From assembly GCA_035578905.1 (NCBI GenBank), contig JAQJVL010000419.1, positions 62,001 to 126,000 on the forward strand: a DNA stretch of 64,000 bases, read 5' to 3'. The DNA is from Stictocephala bisonia. Taxonomy: Eukaryota > Arthropoda > Insecta > Hemiptera > Membracidae. The notes under the pieces are model-generated. The model had not been told where the DNA came from, searched no databases, and saw nothing but the letters and a program-made list of their open reading frames with translations. Below are positions 24,036-35,086 of this stretch, piece by piece; the first letter of the stretch is position 1, and every line of letters begins with the position of its first letter. The position numbers and the translations under genes are program-made.

Positions 24036-24444
24036 AAGGAACTGAAAACTCTCTAATATATATACACGACCCAAACATTAATAGGACTTTTTTTAATCTG
24101 ATTATTTATTTTAAAATTAACTGTTGTTTACTGATTAAGTGTTTTTCTCTATAGATTTTTCCTTTCGTTTTCTTTGTAGTTTAATATTCCTGTTATTAAT
24201 TTTAAAATATTAATCCATTGTGTCAAAATTAATTTTTGGCTCTGTTTAATTTACGAATTATTTATTTTAGGCCTAGTTATTAAGTTTGTATGTGTATCTA
24301 TTTATTTTGTGTAGCGTTTAATGTTTAGTCTGGATTTTTGGTAAACCGGTACCGTGCTATATTTTCTTTTTAATTGTTTAGTTTTGAATCTTTGGAGCAA
24401 TAATCTGTGAACATTCATTTTTATTGCTATTGTTTTTGTTTCAG
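24036..24444. other. wapl intron end
   Basis: AT-rich intron that ends in the polypyrimidine tract and acceptor ttgtttcag at 24444. Nothing else is seen. Confidence 0.6.
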
Positions 24445-24533
24445 TGCTTCAGAAAGCTGGTCGTAATATGGAGCACACCTTGGTGGCAGCTTACATTGCT
24501 CTCCTGCTAGGATACTTGGTAATGGATAATAAT
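24445..24533 (+). CDS. wapl: wapl exon
   Basis: With the T from the preceding exon it reads LLQKAGRNMEHTLVAAYIALLLGYLVMDNN. It aligns with the conserved WAPL helix [26 protein letters not shown] of animals: AGxxMExxxVAxYxALLLG is retained. The acceptor is tttcag (ends 24444) and the donor is GTGAGT (24534); the exon ends in phase 0. This is the most recognisable WAPL segment in the window and anchors the gene identification. Its flanking introns are 10.9 and 11.3 kb. Confidence 0.93.
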
Positions 24534-25037
24534 GTGAGTAAAGCATGACTAATGAAAACCATTTAAAACACAGCAATTAATTTTCCAAATAGTTGGGAGT
24601 TTTCTATTTACTCCAAACCAGGCACATTAGTCCTAATAAAAAAAAAAAAAAAAAAAAAAAAGGATAGCTTGCAAATCTGAGTTGTTGGTTAAATGAACTT
24701 TGATATTGAGCATAAGTTTGAGGGTGACATTGTTTGATTCCTGAAAAATAAGTTAAAAATAATAACAGTCCAATATATATTTGCTAGTGTTTAAAAAATC
24801 TGGAAACATCATTATATTTTTAGAACCAATGTAGATTAAGCATTTAAACATAATACGAGTACGTACATCAATGCTCCACAAAAAAATGCACTTTTTGAAA
24901 TGTGTGTATATATATATATATGTCTTGGTATAATTTCTGTATAATATATGTTACTAAGACAATTTAATTATATGCTAATTTTTTGTTGTTGTAGAAATTA
25001 TAATATACCAAAACGGAACTGATTCAAGAACGTAACA
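24534..25037. other. wapl intron start
   Basis: AT-rich, with an A-run near 24638-24661 and a short TA tract near 24907-24920. Nothing else is seen. Confidence 0.55.
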
Positions 25038-25089
25038 TACACGTACAGTGGTACTGACCCACCCACCCACCCCTACACGTACATTGGTA

Positions 25090-25095
<6 letters not shown>
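25038..25095 (+). repeat. 36-bp minisatellite unit, about 1.5 copies
   Basis: Reads CACGTACAGTGGTACTGACC, then three CCCA units, then the same start again (CACGTACATTGGTACTGA). The unit length is 36 bases, and it matches the arrays at 22229 (same strand) and 5353 (minus strand). It runs straight into a TA tract. Confidence 0.75.

Positions 25096-25144
<49 letters not shown>
25096..25144. repeat. (TA)n microsatellite
   Basis: About 24 TA units directly left of the large palindrome. A similar tract lies to its right at 25865-25926. Confidence 0.97.
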
Positions 25145-25147
<3 letters not shown>

Positions 25148-25148
<1 letters not shown>

Positions 25149-25836
25149 GATAGAGATATAGAGACGATAATAGTAAGATTCAATAACAGTAAGTATGAAT
25201 GTAAATAATTTCAAAACAATTAACAATTGTTATTGTCAAAAATGATTACATATTCAACAGCTGATCTATGTGTGTGAGTCTATCTGGAGTCACTGTAGGA
25301 GGAGCGGTGGAGGGTAAGATTAGTTAACTGATCTGGGAGCAATTTGTTTGGTTTGAGGTTTCACTATAACTATTTGTGCTTTCATTTAAGATTTTTTTCA
25401 CACCTCTTGTGTACATACAGTCCCCTGATATGATTAAAAAAAAAAAAGTATATATATATATATACTTTTTTTTTATATATACTTTTTTTTTTTAATCATC
25501 AGGGGACTGTATGTACACAAGAGGTGTGAAAAAAATCTTAAATGAAAGCACAAATAGTTATAGTGAAACCTCAAACCAAACAAATTGCTCCCAGATCAGT
25601 TAACTAATCTTACCCTCCACCGCTCCTCCTACAGTGACTCCAGATAGACACACACACATAGATCAGCTGTTGAATATGTAATCATTTTTGACAATAACAA
25701 TTGTTAATTGTTTTGAAATTATTTACATTCATACTTACTGTTATTGAATCTTACTATTTTCGTCTCTATATCTCTATAATAAAGAGACGATAATAGTAAG
25801 ATTCAATAACAGTAAGTATGAATGTAAATAATTTCA
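25148..25836. repeat. Large palindrome with about 300-bp arms plus a third partial copy
   Basis: The left arm (about 25148-25448) and right arm (about 25486-25782) are inverted and almost identical; I found only a handful of differences over the full arms. The centre is an A-run, TA repeats and T-run. From about 25785 a third copy of the first 50 or so bases begins again in left-arm orientation (GAGACGATAATAGTAAG). The structure is bounded by TA microsatellites. It lies in the third wapl intron, so the pre-mRNA could fold into a dsRNA of about 300 bp. No coding content. Confidence 0.93.
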
Positions 25837-25863
25837 TTCATATTTTTGCAGACAGATTTGCAA

Positions 25864-25864
<1 letters not shown>

Positions 25865-25926
<62 letters not shown>
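25865..25926. repeat. (TA)n microsatellite
   Basis: About 30 TA units between the palindrome and the first Helitron-like start. Confidence 0.95.
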
Positions 25927-25928
<2 letters not shown>

Positions 25929-26484
25929 TATATAAAAGGCAAATACCACTCACTCACTGACTTACTGATCACGAAACTTAAAAAAACCACTGAATGGATT
26001 TACACAAAATTTTAAAGGAAGTTAGCTTTAGTATCGAGGAGACCCATTAAGAAAGAGTTTTTCGAAATTCCATTCCTAAGGGATACAAACAGCCCCTCAA
26101 AATTTCTATTTTCAATAAGAATAACATTGGGTTGATTTTAGTAAATTAATAACAACTGTTTAATAAATGAATAAACATGTTTATTTTGTGTATTTGACAT
26201 TACCCTATTGATGCATTAAGAGTTTAATTTACACCTGTTAAACAAAAACAAATGAAATAAACACATTTGAAATAGGCTAAGTAATACCCTATACTAATAA
26301 ATAGGTAGCAACGCAAGTAGTGTGAGTGAAATATTGTAAATAAATTTAATATTGTGATTTTACGTTATACAGATAATCTACTATTATTTGTAGTCAAAGT
26401 CACATGCCGAGGCCGAAGGCCGAGATGTATCGAGCGCAGTTATAGCCGGAGTTGGCACGCAAAGCGTGCAGAGGTGTCCCCAAG
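25927..26484 (+). mobile_element. Helitron-like non-autonomous element
   Basis: It begins TCTATATAAAAGGCAAATAC followed by CACTCACTCACTGACTTACTGATCACGAAA. The same 5' motif recurs at 26485 and, on the minus strand, at 58556, where it belongs to a copy that carries a Helitron helicase. The right portion (26400-26470) has GCCGAGGCCGAAGGCCGAG and GGCACGCAAAGCGTGC, hairpin-forming motifs suited to a Helitron 3' region. A CTRR 3' terminus was not located with certainty. Confidence 0.6.
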
Positions 26485-26740
26485 TCTATTTATAAAAGGC
26501 TTTGTCCTGACTGACTCACTGACTCATAATCAACGCACAGACTAAATCACATAACTTACAAGGCTGTTATTTTTAGGAAATGCACTTTCAGTGTTGTAGG
26601 GGCTCATTAAGAAAGGATTTTAGGAAATTCCACTCCTAAAGGGTAGAAACAATCCTTCAAAAGTTTTATTTTTCCCATAAGAATAACATTAGCAAATAAA
26701 TTAGTTTGAAACAAATGTCATATGAAAACAACATATTTAA
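26485..26740 (+). mobile_element. Second Helitron-like 5' end
   Basis: TCTATTTATAAAAGGC, then a run of CTGACTCACTGACTCATAAT, followed by sequence parallel to the previous copy (GGGCTCATTAAGAAAGGATTT, AAATTCCACTCCTAA, GGGTAGAAACAATCC). It sits directly against the end of the first copy, as in Helitron tandem arrays. The right boundary is not defined. Confidence 0.55.
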
Positions 26741-27149
26741 GCATCATGTACCTTTTTAAAAGGATTGTATCAAGGACCAATTCAAACAAAAGTGTATTTT
26801 TTTAATTTCAATAGGATCCGCGAAACTGCATATGTTTGAACCACCACCATTTTGTACGAATATTTGAAGTGCGGTTTGCGGCATTATTCTTTGCTTGACC
26901 AGCCCTTTAAAATGATGTGCATATCAACCTATGATTACATTAAAAATGTTCTACTGACTCCTCATGGACCGTTCCCATATAAGAATAGCAGGACACCAAA
27001 TACATCTACATTTAAATGTAGGTTTTTGTGTACAGTTATCATGGGTGAGGTTTTCTTGCTTCATCTGATATGGTTACAATAAAATGAAGCCATTCTTGAA
27101 CTTGCATATAAAAGTATTGCAACTTTCTCTTTAATTTAATTTTAAGGTT
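26741..27149. other. wapl intron, possible Helitron interior
   Basis: No recognisable coding content. It may be the interior of the Helitron-like copy, whose 3' end could extend into or beyond the satellite that follows. Confidence 0.35.
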
Positions 27150-28388
27150 GAAACACAGTTTACAAGTTACTAACATATGTTACAATTAGATGGTTTCGTC
27201 ATAAATGTATTGAAACACAGTTTACAAGTTACTAACATATGTTACATTTAGATGGTTTCGTCATAAATGTATTGAAATACAGTTTACAAGTTACTAACAT
27301 GTTACAATTAGATGGTTTCGTCATAAATGTATTGAAACACAGTTTACAAGTTACTAACATATGTTACAATTAGATGGTTTCGTCATAAATGTATTGAAAT
27401 ACAGTTTACAAGTTACTAACATATGTTACAATTAGATGGTTTCGTCATAAATGTATTGAAATACAGTTTACAAGTTACTAACATATGTTACAATTAGATG
27501 GTTTCGTCATAAATGTATTGAAACACAGTTTACAAGTTACTAACATATGTTACAATTAGATGGTTTCGTCATAAATGTATTGAAACACAGTTTACAAGTT
27601 GCTAACATATGTTACAATTAGATGGTTTCGTCATAAATGTATTGAAACACAGTTTACAAGTTACTAACATATGTTACAATTAGATGGTTTCGTCATAAAT
27701 GTATTGAAATACAGTTGACAAGTTACTAACATATGTTACAATTAGATGGTTTCGTCATAAATGTATTGAAACACAGTTTACAAGTTACTAACATATGTTA
27801 CAATTAGATGGTTTCGTCATAAATGTATTGAAACACAGTTTACAAGTTACTAACATATGTTACAATTAGATGGTTTTGTCATAAATGTATTGAAATACAG
27901 TTGACAAGTTACTAACATATGTTACAATTAGATGGTTTCGTCATAAATGTATTGAAATACAGTTTACAAGTTACTAACATATGTTACAATTAGATGGTTT
28001 CGTCATAAATGTATTGAAACACAGTTTACAAGTTACTAACATATGTTACAATTAGATGGTTTCGTCATAAATGTATTGAAACACAGTTTACAAGTTACTA
28101 ACATATGTTACAATTAGATGGTTTCGTCATAAATGTATTGAAATACAGTTGACAAGTTACTAACATTTGTTACAATTAGATGGTTTCGTCATAAATGTAT
28201 TGAAATACAGCTGACAAGTTACTAACATATGTTACAATTAGATGGTTTCGTCATAAATGTATTGAAATACAGTTGACAAGTTACTAACATATGTTACAAT
28301 TAGATGGTTTCGTCATAAATGTATTGAAATACAGTTGACAAGTTACTAACATATGTTACAATTAGATGGTTTCGTCATAAATGTATTA
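27150..28388. repeat. 62-bp satellite array, about 20 copies
   Basis: About twenty head-to-tail copies of a 62-base unit with the constant parts ACAAGTTACTAACATATGTT and TTAGATGGTTTCGTCATAAA. Each unit contains the 12-bp palindrome TAACATATGTTA. Copies differ at two diagnostic places, AAACACAG/AAATACAG and AGTTTACAAG/AGTTGACAAG. The GAC form is concentrated in the last third. A few copies carry single changes (one lacks two bases of the palindrome, one reads TTTTGTC). There are no spacers of variable sequence, so it is not a CRISPR array. Confidence 0.97.
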
Positions 28389-28693
28389 ATAAAGAAAGTT
28401 TTTATTTTATGGCAAATTTCATCTACTAATTATTTTCATTATAATCATTATTTTTTCATAGTTAAGAAATCATGAAATAGTAGAATTAAGATAAACTGTT
28501 TCATGGATTTCCTATCTTGCTTATGGTAATGAGCAAGTAAATTACTAGTCAATTGTCTTTACTTACAGTAGTAGTGGATGTGGACTGACATTTTATAGTT
28601 TGAAGAAATCCTTCTAATTAAAACTCAAAGTACAGCGCTCAGTTTTTACTGTTATTAATGTTATAACTAACATTTTTTGTTTTAATTAAATAC
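28389..28693. other. wapl intron, nothing recognised
   Basis: AT-rich link between the satellite and Tigger B, ending in the TA target site at 28694-28695. Confidence 0.55.
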
Positions 28694-28924
28694 TACAGTA
28701 AAACCTCGCTAACTCGACACTTTGTGGACCCAGACGTTGTCGAGTTTGGGGGTTGTCGAGTTATCCAGAACATTAATGTACAGTAATTGTAATGGGTTTT
28801 ACTAAATGAACACACAATGAATTTGACTACAGTATATACATAAATTTATTACTTACATATATGCAGCTGCTGTTTGAACAATCCACAAAGAAAACTTGAA
28901 TGTCTAACAATTACAATACACTAA

Positions 28925-30534
28925 CTAAATTCGTTGGAAAAATTGTTTTATTGAGGATTGTTTTTCTTTCTGAATTCGGCACCTGGCTGCTTCGTCACGT
29001 AGTCGCCGGAGGAATAAAATGTCCATCGCAGACGATCCTTGTTGCTCTAAATAACGCAAGGCTCCTTCGAGGTACTTCACACCATCACTATGACTCATCT
29101 TCTCTTCTTGATTACTCCTCTCTGTCATCTTCTGAGTCGCCTTCTTCCTTCTCTGCTCCTTGGTTTTTCACGGCAGCAATAATTTCATCTTCTCCTAGTG
29201 GTTCGCTGGCCCCATCTAGTTCCATCCACTCTCTGACATCATCTTCCACGGTATCTTCACATCCAGGAATCTTCTTCATAAGTTCGATTAAATTAGAGGC
29301 TTCATGATTCTCTCTCTTTTCCAAAAATTCATTTCCCGAATGATCCAAAAGTTTCCTCCACGAGCGAACAAGAGTTATTGGTTCTAGTTCATTCCAACAT
29401 TGATTCAACCAGCCAATAACGTCCAATAAATCAATCTTTTTTAGCTTAAACAACAAGTCATAACCTTCTTCCATGCCTAATATTAAAGATGAAAGTAGCT
29501 TACGTCGATATCTTTTCTTCAAAGCTGCCAGAACGCCTTGATCCATTGGCTGTACGAGAGATGTGACATTAGGTGGAAGAAATATTGCCTTAATATCTTT
29601 GTCCTGTAAATACTGAGTGTCTGGATGAGTAGTGGTATTGTCCAGTAGAAGAACTGCTTTTCTTGGAAGAGTTTTTTTCTCCAAAAACCGCTCAACCTGG
29701 GGTACGAATTGTTCGAAAAACCACTCTTTAAAAATTGATTCACTCATCCATGCGGTTTTTTGACTCCTATACCATACAGGTAAATCAAATCCATCGCTTG
29801 TAGACTTTACATGTTTGAAACATCTAGGCTTCTTTGCTTTTCCAATCATAGCAAGCTTAAACTTGTGTTCTCCAGTTGCATTGCTACACGCGAGAATAGT
29901 GACTCGTTCTTTACTTTTCTTGTAACCTGGTGCAGACTTCTCACTTTTTAAAGCTAAACTTTTAGCTGCGAGCATGCGATAATTTAGGCCACTTTCATCA
30001 CAATTATAAATCTGATCACCAGTAAGTCCTTCTTTTTCTATGAGTTCTTGAAATATTTTCTTAAACTCACCAACAATTTCAGGGTCAGCAGATAATGTTT
30101 CACCGCAGATGCTGATTTGCTTAACATCATACCGCTGTTTCCACCTGTCTAACCATCCATTACTTGCTGTGAACACAGGATCTCCTTCTTCTTTTAATTC
30201 TTTGTAAAACTTCAGTGCTTTTTCTTGAAGAATAGGCCCTGATATCGGCGTTCCTTTATCCCTTTGCACACGAAACCACTGGCAAAGCCTCGCTGACTTT
30301 TTCATGTACGGCACATTTCATTGTTTTTCTGTCCTTAATTGAGTCTGTACAAATTCTCTTTAAGCACCACGATTCAATCTCTGATTTTTTGTTTTTCCAA
30401 CCGAGCACTGTAGAACGCCCGACATTTAACTCCAACGCAATTGTATTCGCATTTTCACCCTTTTCCAGTCTCTTCAACGCATCGAATTTCAGTTCCATTG
30501 ACACCGACACTTGCTTCCTCTTTTGCAATGACAT
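28925..30534 (-). pseudogene. Tigger B transposase, two frameshifts
   Basis: The N-terminus at 30534 reads MSLQKRKQVSVSMELKFDAL and NVGRSTVLGWKNKKSEIE, the CENP-B/psq-type DNA-binding helix-turn-helix. A one-base shift near 30288 moves the frame from SEAL to CQWF. The long central frame (30314-29112, 400 aa) holds a second HTH and the DDE core: YNCDESGL (Asp106 of that frame), LLLDNTTTHPD (Asp225) and QPMDQGV (Asp258), a DD32D spacing. Near 29115 another shift leads to the C-terminal tail MSHSDGVKYLEGALRYLEQQ. All three catalytic acids remain, so the gene is damaged only by indels and looks younger than Tigger A. Confidence 0.92.
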
Positions 30535-30879
30535 GTCTCCGATTTTCTTGTTAAAACTTACAACTTCAACACTTCAATTACAACTAGACGAAAGACACTT
30601 ACTGTCTAGAACGACAAAACGACTAGCACAAACAAAGCGACCGATCACGTTCACCGCCAATGCTAAACAGAGCAGACAAAAAGAATATGCGGTAAACAGT
30701 TAGGAATGTGAAAGCGGCGACAGCAGGTAGGAAAACAATAGCAAGCTACCTTCCTCCCCCCCACCACTAGCCGAGGGTAGACGAGACCGGGTCTTTGACC
30801 CGAGGCAGCATAAAAGACGCGCTAGATCGACTCGCCTTCCCCCTCGGCCATTTCCACCGTTCTTGAGTCAACATACAAA

Positions 30880-33800
30880 CAGGGCCTGATTAAGGATTTA
30901 GGCGCCCGTAGGCTATCTTGGGCTTGGCGCCCCTCTCCCACCACCGAGCTTCTCTCTTTTGATTCAATAATTAAAAGGGCTTAGAGGTGCAGCGGCCATT
31001 TAAAATTTTGTCATATAAAACAACATACGTCAATTAAAAGACCAATTTACTCTCTTAGGAAGAAAGAAAAGCTCGGAAATAAAATATATATTTTTTCAAA
31101 GGTCTTAATAATGCGCTGTACTATATACAAATTGTAATGTATTGTCCTGACTACAAATTCAATGGTTAAAATAACTACGTTTGTTAATATTTCTAAAACA
31201 AAAAAACAGTAAGATTATTAAACGTATAAACTGCAAACTTGCAAAGGATGCTGAACATTGATTTTATCATGTAAGATGGTCTATTGTTGTCTAGGTAATA
31301 TTATTTTATCTTTTAAAAAGAAGTATGGTTTCTAATTATTTAACATTGGTCTTTTACGACAAACATAAATATATCACAGTTATATTACAGTAGACGTTTA
31401 CATGAATTTGTATACATATGTTATGAACGTGTTAAAACTATGTGCATTTTATCACGTAAGTATAAACGGATGATAATGGGTACTTAAATGGTTTTCCATG
31501 TTACTGAGCAAACTGAATAGCTACGTATTTAAATTACTTTTTCAGTCATTCTGGATGAGCTCTTATAAGATATTTGTTAATTTTAAATTGTAGGAAAACT
31601 CAAACAATCCAAATCCAATAAATAAAGTTATTTATTGTATACTTATGGTTTGAGTTTCTCTACTTTTTCTACTTTAAATCACTGAAAAGGATTTCAAATG
31701 AATTAATGTACACTGTTATTAACTTTCTCTTATTTATTCAAGTAAAAATGTTACATAGGATTATAGGAATGACATTATTGATATAATACTTTGTGATTAA
31801 TCATTTAATTACAATACCTAACAATGAGCTAGAAGATAAAAAAAAAAGTTTAATTACAATTAACAAAACAGTTTAGTTACTTGTGACGATTTATATATTT
31901 CTTACTTAAAGTCTTTTTTCCGTGCTTTTGATGAGGCGAACGCATTAATCAAGTCATCAATTGGAACGAGCTGCACGTAGTCACTTTCAATGAATAAGAG
32001 AGCGAGTGCCTGTAGTTTTTCTTGCCGTAGAGTTGACCTCAAAAAATTCTTCACTTGAGTAAGAGCAGAAAAGGACCTTTCTCCGCTGCAATTAGTTACC
32101 GCCATGCTTAAGAAGATCCTCAATGCAACTTCCACGTTAGGAAAAAGAGACTCAAGTTTTAAAGTTTTTAAATGTTTCAGTAGCCTGTAGGCTTTAGTAC
32201 CTGGTGGTTTCATTTTTTTCTCTTTCGCCAATTTGTCTGCCAATACATTTTCCTCTTCATAGAATGTGTTGCTGTCTTTTAAAAATCTCTGAAAATACAA
32301 ACACTCATCTGGAAATGATTCGTCTAAGTCTGTTGAATACTCATTCATTAACTTGATTGCCTTTTCCTTCAAAATTGTGCTATCAGTTTGATTCAAATTC
32401 CACAAATAGTTGAATGAGTCTCGCAGTGTGATATAAATCGATTTTCTCATTGTTAGATGTCCTAGGAGTGTATCAATAGCTTTGAAGTAACAATTTATCA
32501 CGAATGATTTTCGTCCATCAAACTCTGTGTGCCCCTCTTTGCTTTCCCCAAAAGGCATTTTTTGTTTCTTTTTCCTTTTTTTATCTTGTTTGTATTCTTG
32601 AGAATTGCACATTAACGATGCCTTACTTTCAAAAATGGAAAATTGTTCCTCGTTTCTTAATGAACTCAGAGAAGACTCTAACAGCTCGTACAAAAGTGCC
32701 GTCTGATCTAAGTCTCCATCTTCATACTGAAGTTGTAAACTGACATCTTGAAACTTAGTAAGTATTTCATTCCAAAAGCAAATCATGATGGTTATCTCTA
32801 ATGACTGAAGCTTCTCTATCAGCTGTTTGGCTTCAAGTCGAACTTCCTTTTTATCTTCTTCGTTCGAACTGATGTCTTGTAAAGCTGCGACTATTTGTTG
32901 ATAGCACTTGTGCATAGCTTTACTGGCGTCTGCTCTTGCACTCCAGCGAGTTTTTGAAAGGCTTTTAACTGTCAAAGAGTGTTTATCATAATGAGACAAG
33001 AGAGTATCCCATCTTTGTGTAGAAGAATGAAAAAAGTTGTAAATTTGCTGTTCAAGGGCAAAATACTCAACAGAAATAGCGCTACTCTCAGCAGCAGCCG
33101 AACCTACTAGCTGTAGAGAATGAGCTGCACAAGGAATGTAGTGAGCAAGTGGGTTTTGCTCTTTAATTCTGTTTTGTAGCCCTTTGTAGCACCCTGACAT
33201 ATTACTTGCGTTGTCGTAGCTTTGTCCTCTGCAGTCACTGATATTTAAGTTCAAACTTTCAAGGGTATTCATTACGGCCTTCTCCATGTCTTCTCCTTTA
33301 TGGCCACTATTTGGGATGAAAGTTATGAATCGTTCATTAGGTGACCCGTCAAATGCTACAAAACGAATGACAAATGTCAACTGATCTACGTTGGAAACAT
33401 CGGGAGTAGAGTCGACAATGATTGAAAAGTACTTAGCATTCTTGATATCTAACACGATTTTGTTTTTCACATGGTCTGCTAAAAGTACAATAAACTCGTT
33501 CACTATCGTAGAAGATAAGTATGAGGGCACTCCCTTGCCTTTATTTCCAAAACGAGCCACATGGTCAGCCATAAAAGGATCAAACTTGCAGAGAAGCTCG
33601 ATACAACCTAGAAAATTTCCATTACTGGTTGATCCCAAAGTTTCATTTTCACCATGAAATGGAAGCCCTCGAGAAGTTAAATACTTAACTACTTCAACAA
33701 CCCTTATCAAAACACTTCTCCAGTACTTCACTTCTACTTGATGCTGCTCATGCAGCTTTGAATCAATTCTCTTAGATACATTCATTCGGGTTAAATATTT

Positions 33801-35086
33801 GTTCATACATTCCCTGTGTTCTAGACTTTTATCGTGTTCTTGGATTTTATGAGAATTTTTCCAATCATTAAAACCACAGTTTGCCAAAGCAGTTTTCCCC
33901 CCATAAAGCTTGCAAGGAGCACAAAATACATAACCTGTCGATTTTGAATAAATAAGGTGAGTTCTCTTCACTACCTCGCCATTTACAAGTTTTTTGAAAA
34001 AACAAGCTTTATTCAAATACCGGTTTTGACCAGAATATTGTCTCATAGATTTGGAAAAATCCCCATCGTCATTTTGGTTAATACTGTGCAGCGCAAAGTA
34101 TTCGCGCAATTCCTCGTTTACTTCCCACAAAGCAGGATCATCAAGATTTTGTGGATCTTTTACCTCTATATTTGTTGATGATGAATTCTGTAATTGCTGT
34201 CCAAAATCTGCAATAGGTTCGCTTGATGAAGGTACGGGGACGAAGGCAGGTGCAGTTTCCGGTGCTAGCAGTATGGTGTCTGACTCATCCGTGACACTGG
34301 TGGTCGGAGTCGCCTCCACTACTTCGTTTTCCTCACTACACTCAACGATGGGTTCACTTCTAGTAGCAACCGGTATTATTTCAGAAGAGCTAAGAGTTTT
34401 AGGCTTATTAAAAAATGCCTCTAGTTTATGAATTTTATTTACGAGAGCACTTTCGCGTTCATTACGCTCCCGAGCCCTTTTACGATAATCAGAACCACTT
34501 GGCTTTTTACTCATGGTGTTAGTGTAGCCTAGCCTACAATCTTTGGAACAGGAAAACCAGTTAGAAGTTTCAAATAGTACAAACACTATACTACTCTCTC
34601 AGTTTCCAAGTGTGTATACTTAACTAGCGACGACACCAATTTATACCAACAAACCATAATTATTAAAACAAACAAACAATGCGGACTTAGCGGACATACA
34701 GATACACTGACTGACCTGACTAGGCTAGTGACTGCAGTTAGTTGCTATACAATCTTTCAGAGCGTCAGTGTTGCAAACTGCGCATGGTAGCCTACATGGC
34801 GGCGCCCGTCCCGCGGAACAAAATTTCCCTTTTAGTTTCCTACCATTACGTTACGATAATTCATTTCATTTCGATGGTTATAGCTAGGCTAGACGCTATT
34901 TATTAATGACATCTTCCACTTAATATTTTTTTTCTATTGGTAGTTTGTAGTCAGTCTAAGCTGGAAATCATATATTTTTGTTATAACAAGCACTTCATCT
35001 TACATTCCGAAGCGCCCCCCAAAATGCATTGGCGACCTCGCGCCCTAGGCTGTAGCCTACTTAGCCTACTGGTTAATCGGGGCCTG
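30880..35086 (-). mobile_element. Complete hAT transposon inserted in Tigger B
   Basis: The element starts CAGGGCCTGATTAA and ends TTAATCGGGGCCTG, inverted with small differences, and has a perfect 8-bp duplication CATACAAA on both sides (30872-30879, 35087-35094). Subterminal GGCGCCC / GCGCCC motifs occur at both ends. At 4,207 bp with one long open transposase frame, it is the only transposon in the window that looks potentially autonomous. It sits between the Tigger B transposase start and the right Tigger end. Confidence 0.95.
31902..34514 (-). CDS. hAT transposase, TTF/ZMYM1-like, 870 aa
   Basis: A continuous frame without introns. I take the start at MSKKPSGSDYRKRARERNER (34514), because upstream in-frame sequence to 34586 looks like leader. 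Domains in order: basic N-terminus; long acidic Ser/Thr-rich linker; a TTF-type zinc finger around SKSTGYVFCAPCKLYGGKTA to LEHRECMNKYL; the split RNase-H-like catalytic core (DUF4371-type) with IIVDSTPDVSNVDQL and GQSYDNASNMSG; an alpha-helical insertion; and the C-terminal hAT dimerisation domain with TNCSGERSFSALTQVKNFLR. The Asp of DSTPD, the Asp of SYDNAS and the Glu of SGERSFS are the expected DDE acids, all present. The product would cut and paste hAT DNA in the nucleus with 8-bp duplications, exactly as seen at the element ends. Such proteins are often annotated as zinc finger MYM-type protein 1-like. Confidence 0.93.
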   Translation of the reverse strand: MSKKPSGSDYRKRARERNERESALVNKIHKLEAFFNKPKTLSSSEIIPVATRSEPIVECSEENEVVEATPTTSVTDESDTILLAPETAPAFVPVPSSSEPIADFGQQLQNSSSTNIEVKDPQNLDDPALWEVNEELREYFALHSINQNDDGDFSKSMRQYSGQNRYLNKACFFKKLVNGEVVKRTHLIYSKSTGYVFCAPCKLYGGKTALANCGFNDWKNSHKIQEHDKSLEHRECMNKYLTRMNVSKRIDSKLHEQHQVEVKYWRSVLIRVVEVVKYLTSRGLPFHGENETLGSTSNGNFLGCIELLCKFDPFMADHVARFGNKGKGVPSYLSSTIVNEFIVLLADHVKNKIVLDIKNAKYFSIIVDSTPDVSNVDQLTFVIRFVAFDGSPNERFITFIPNSGHKGEDMEKAVMNTLESLNLNISDCRGQSYDNASNMSGCYKGLQNRIKEQNPLAHYIPCAAHSLQLVGSAAAESSAISVEYFALEQQIYNFFHSSTQRWDTLLSHYDKHSLTVKSLSKTRWSARADASKAMHKCYQQIVAALQDISSNEEDKKEVRLEAKQLIEKLQSLEITIMICFWNEILTKFQDVSLQLQYEDGDLDQTALLYELLESSLSSLRNEEQFSIFESKASLMCNSQEYKQDKKRKKKQKMPFGESKEGHTEFDGRKSFVINCYFKAIDTLLGHLTMRKSIYITLRDSFNYLWNLNQTDSTILKEKAIKLMNEYSTDLDESFPDECLYFQRFLKDSNTFYEEENVLADKLAKEKKMKPPGTKAYRLLKHLKTLKLESLFPNVEVALRIFLSMAVTNCSGERSFSALTQVKNFLRSTLRQEKLQALALLFIESDYVQLVPIDDLINAFASSKARKKDFK

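Noticed and set aside
24975..26015. Frames coding YIYIYIYI peptides at 24975-25226 and 25818-26015
   Set aside because: Translations of TA microsatellites.
27150..28388. CRISPR-like regular array
   Set aside because: The whole 62-bp unit repeats; there are no unique spacers, and the host is eukaryotic. It is a satellite.
28900..29307. 135-aa plus-strand frame, and plus-strand frames at 17489-17938, 30389-30703, 33391-33657, 34051-34431, 42244-42564 and 45581-45844
   Set aside because: Antisense shadows of transposase, mariner and LINE coding sequence on the other strand; they have no recognisable domains of their own.
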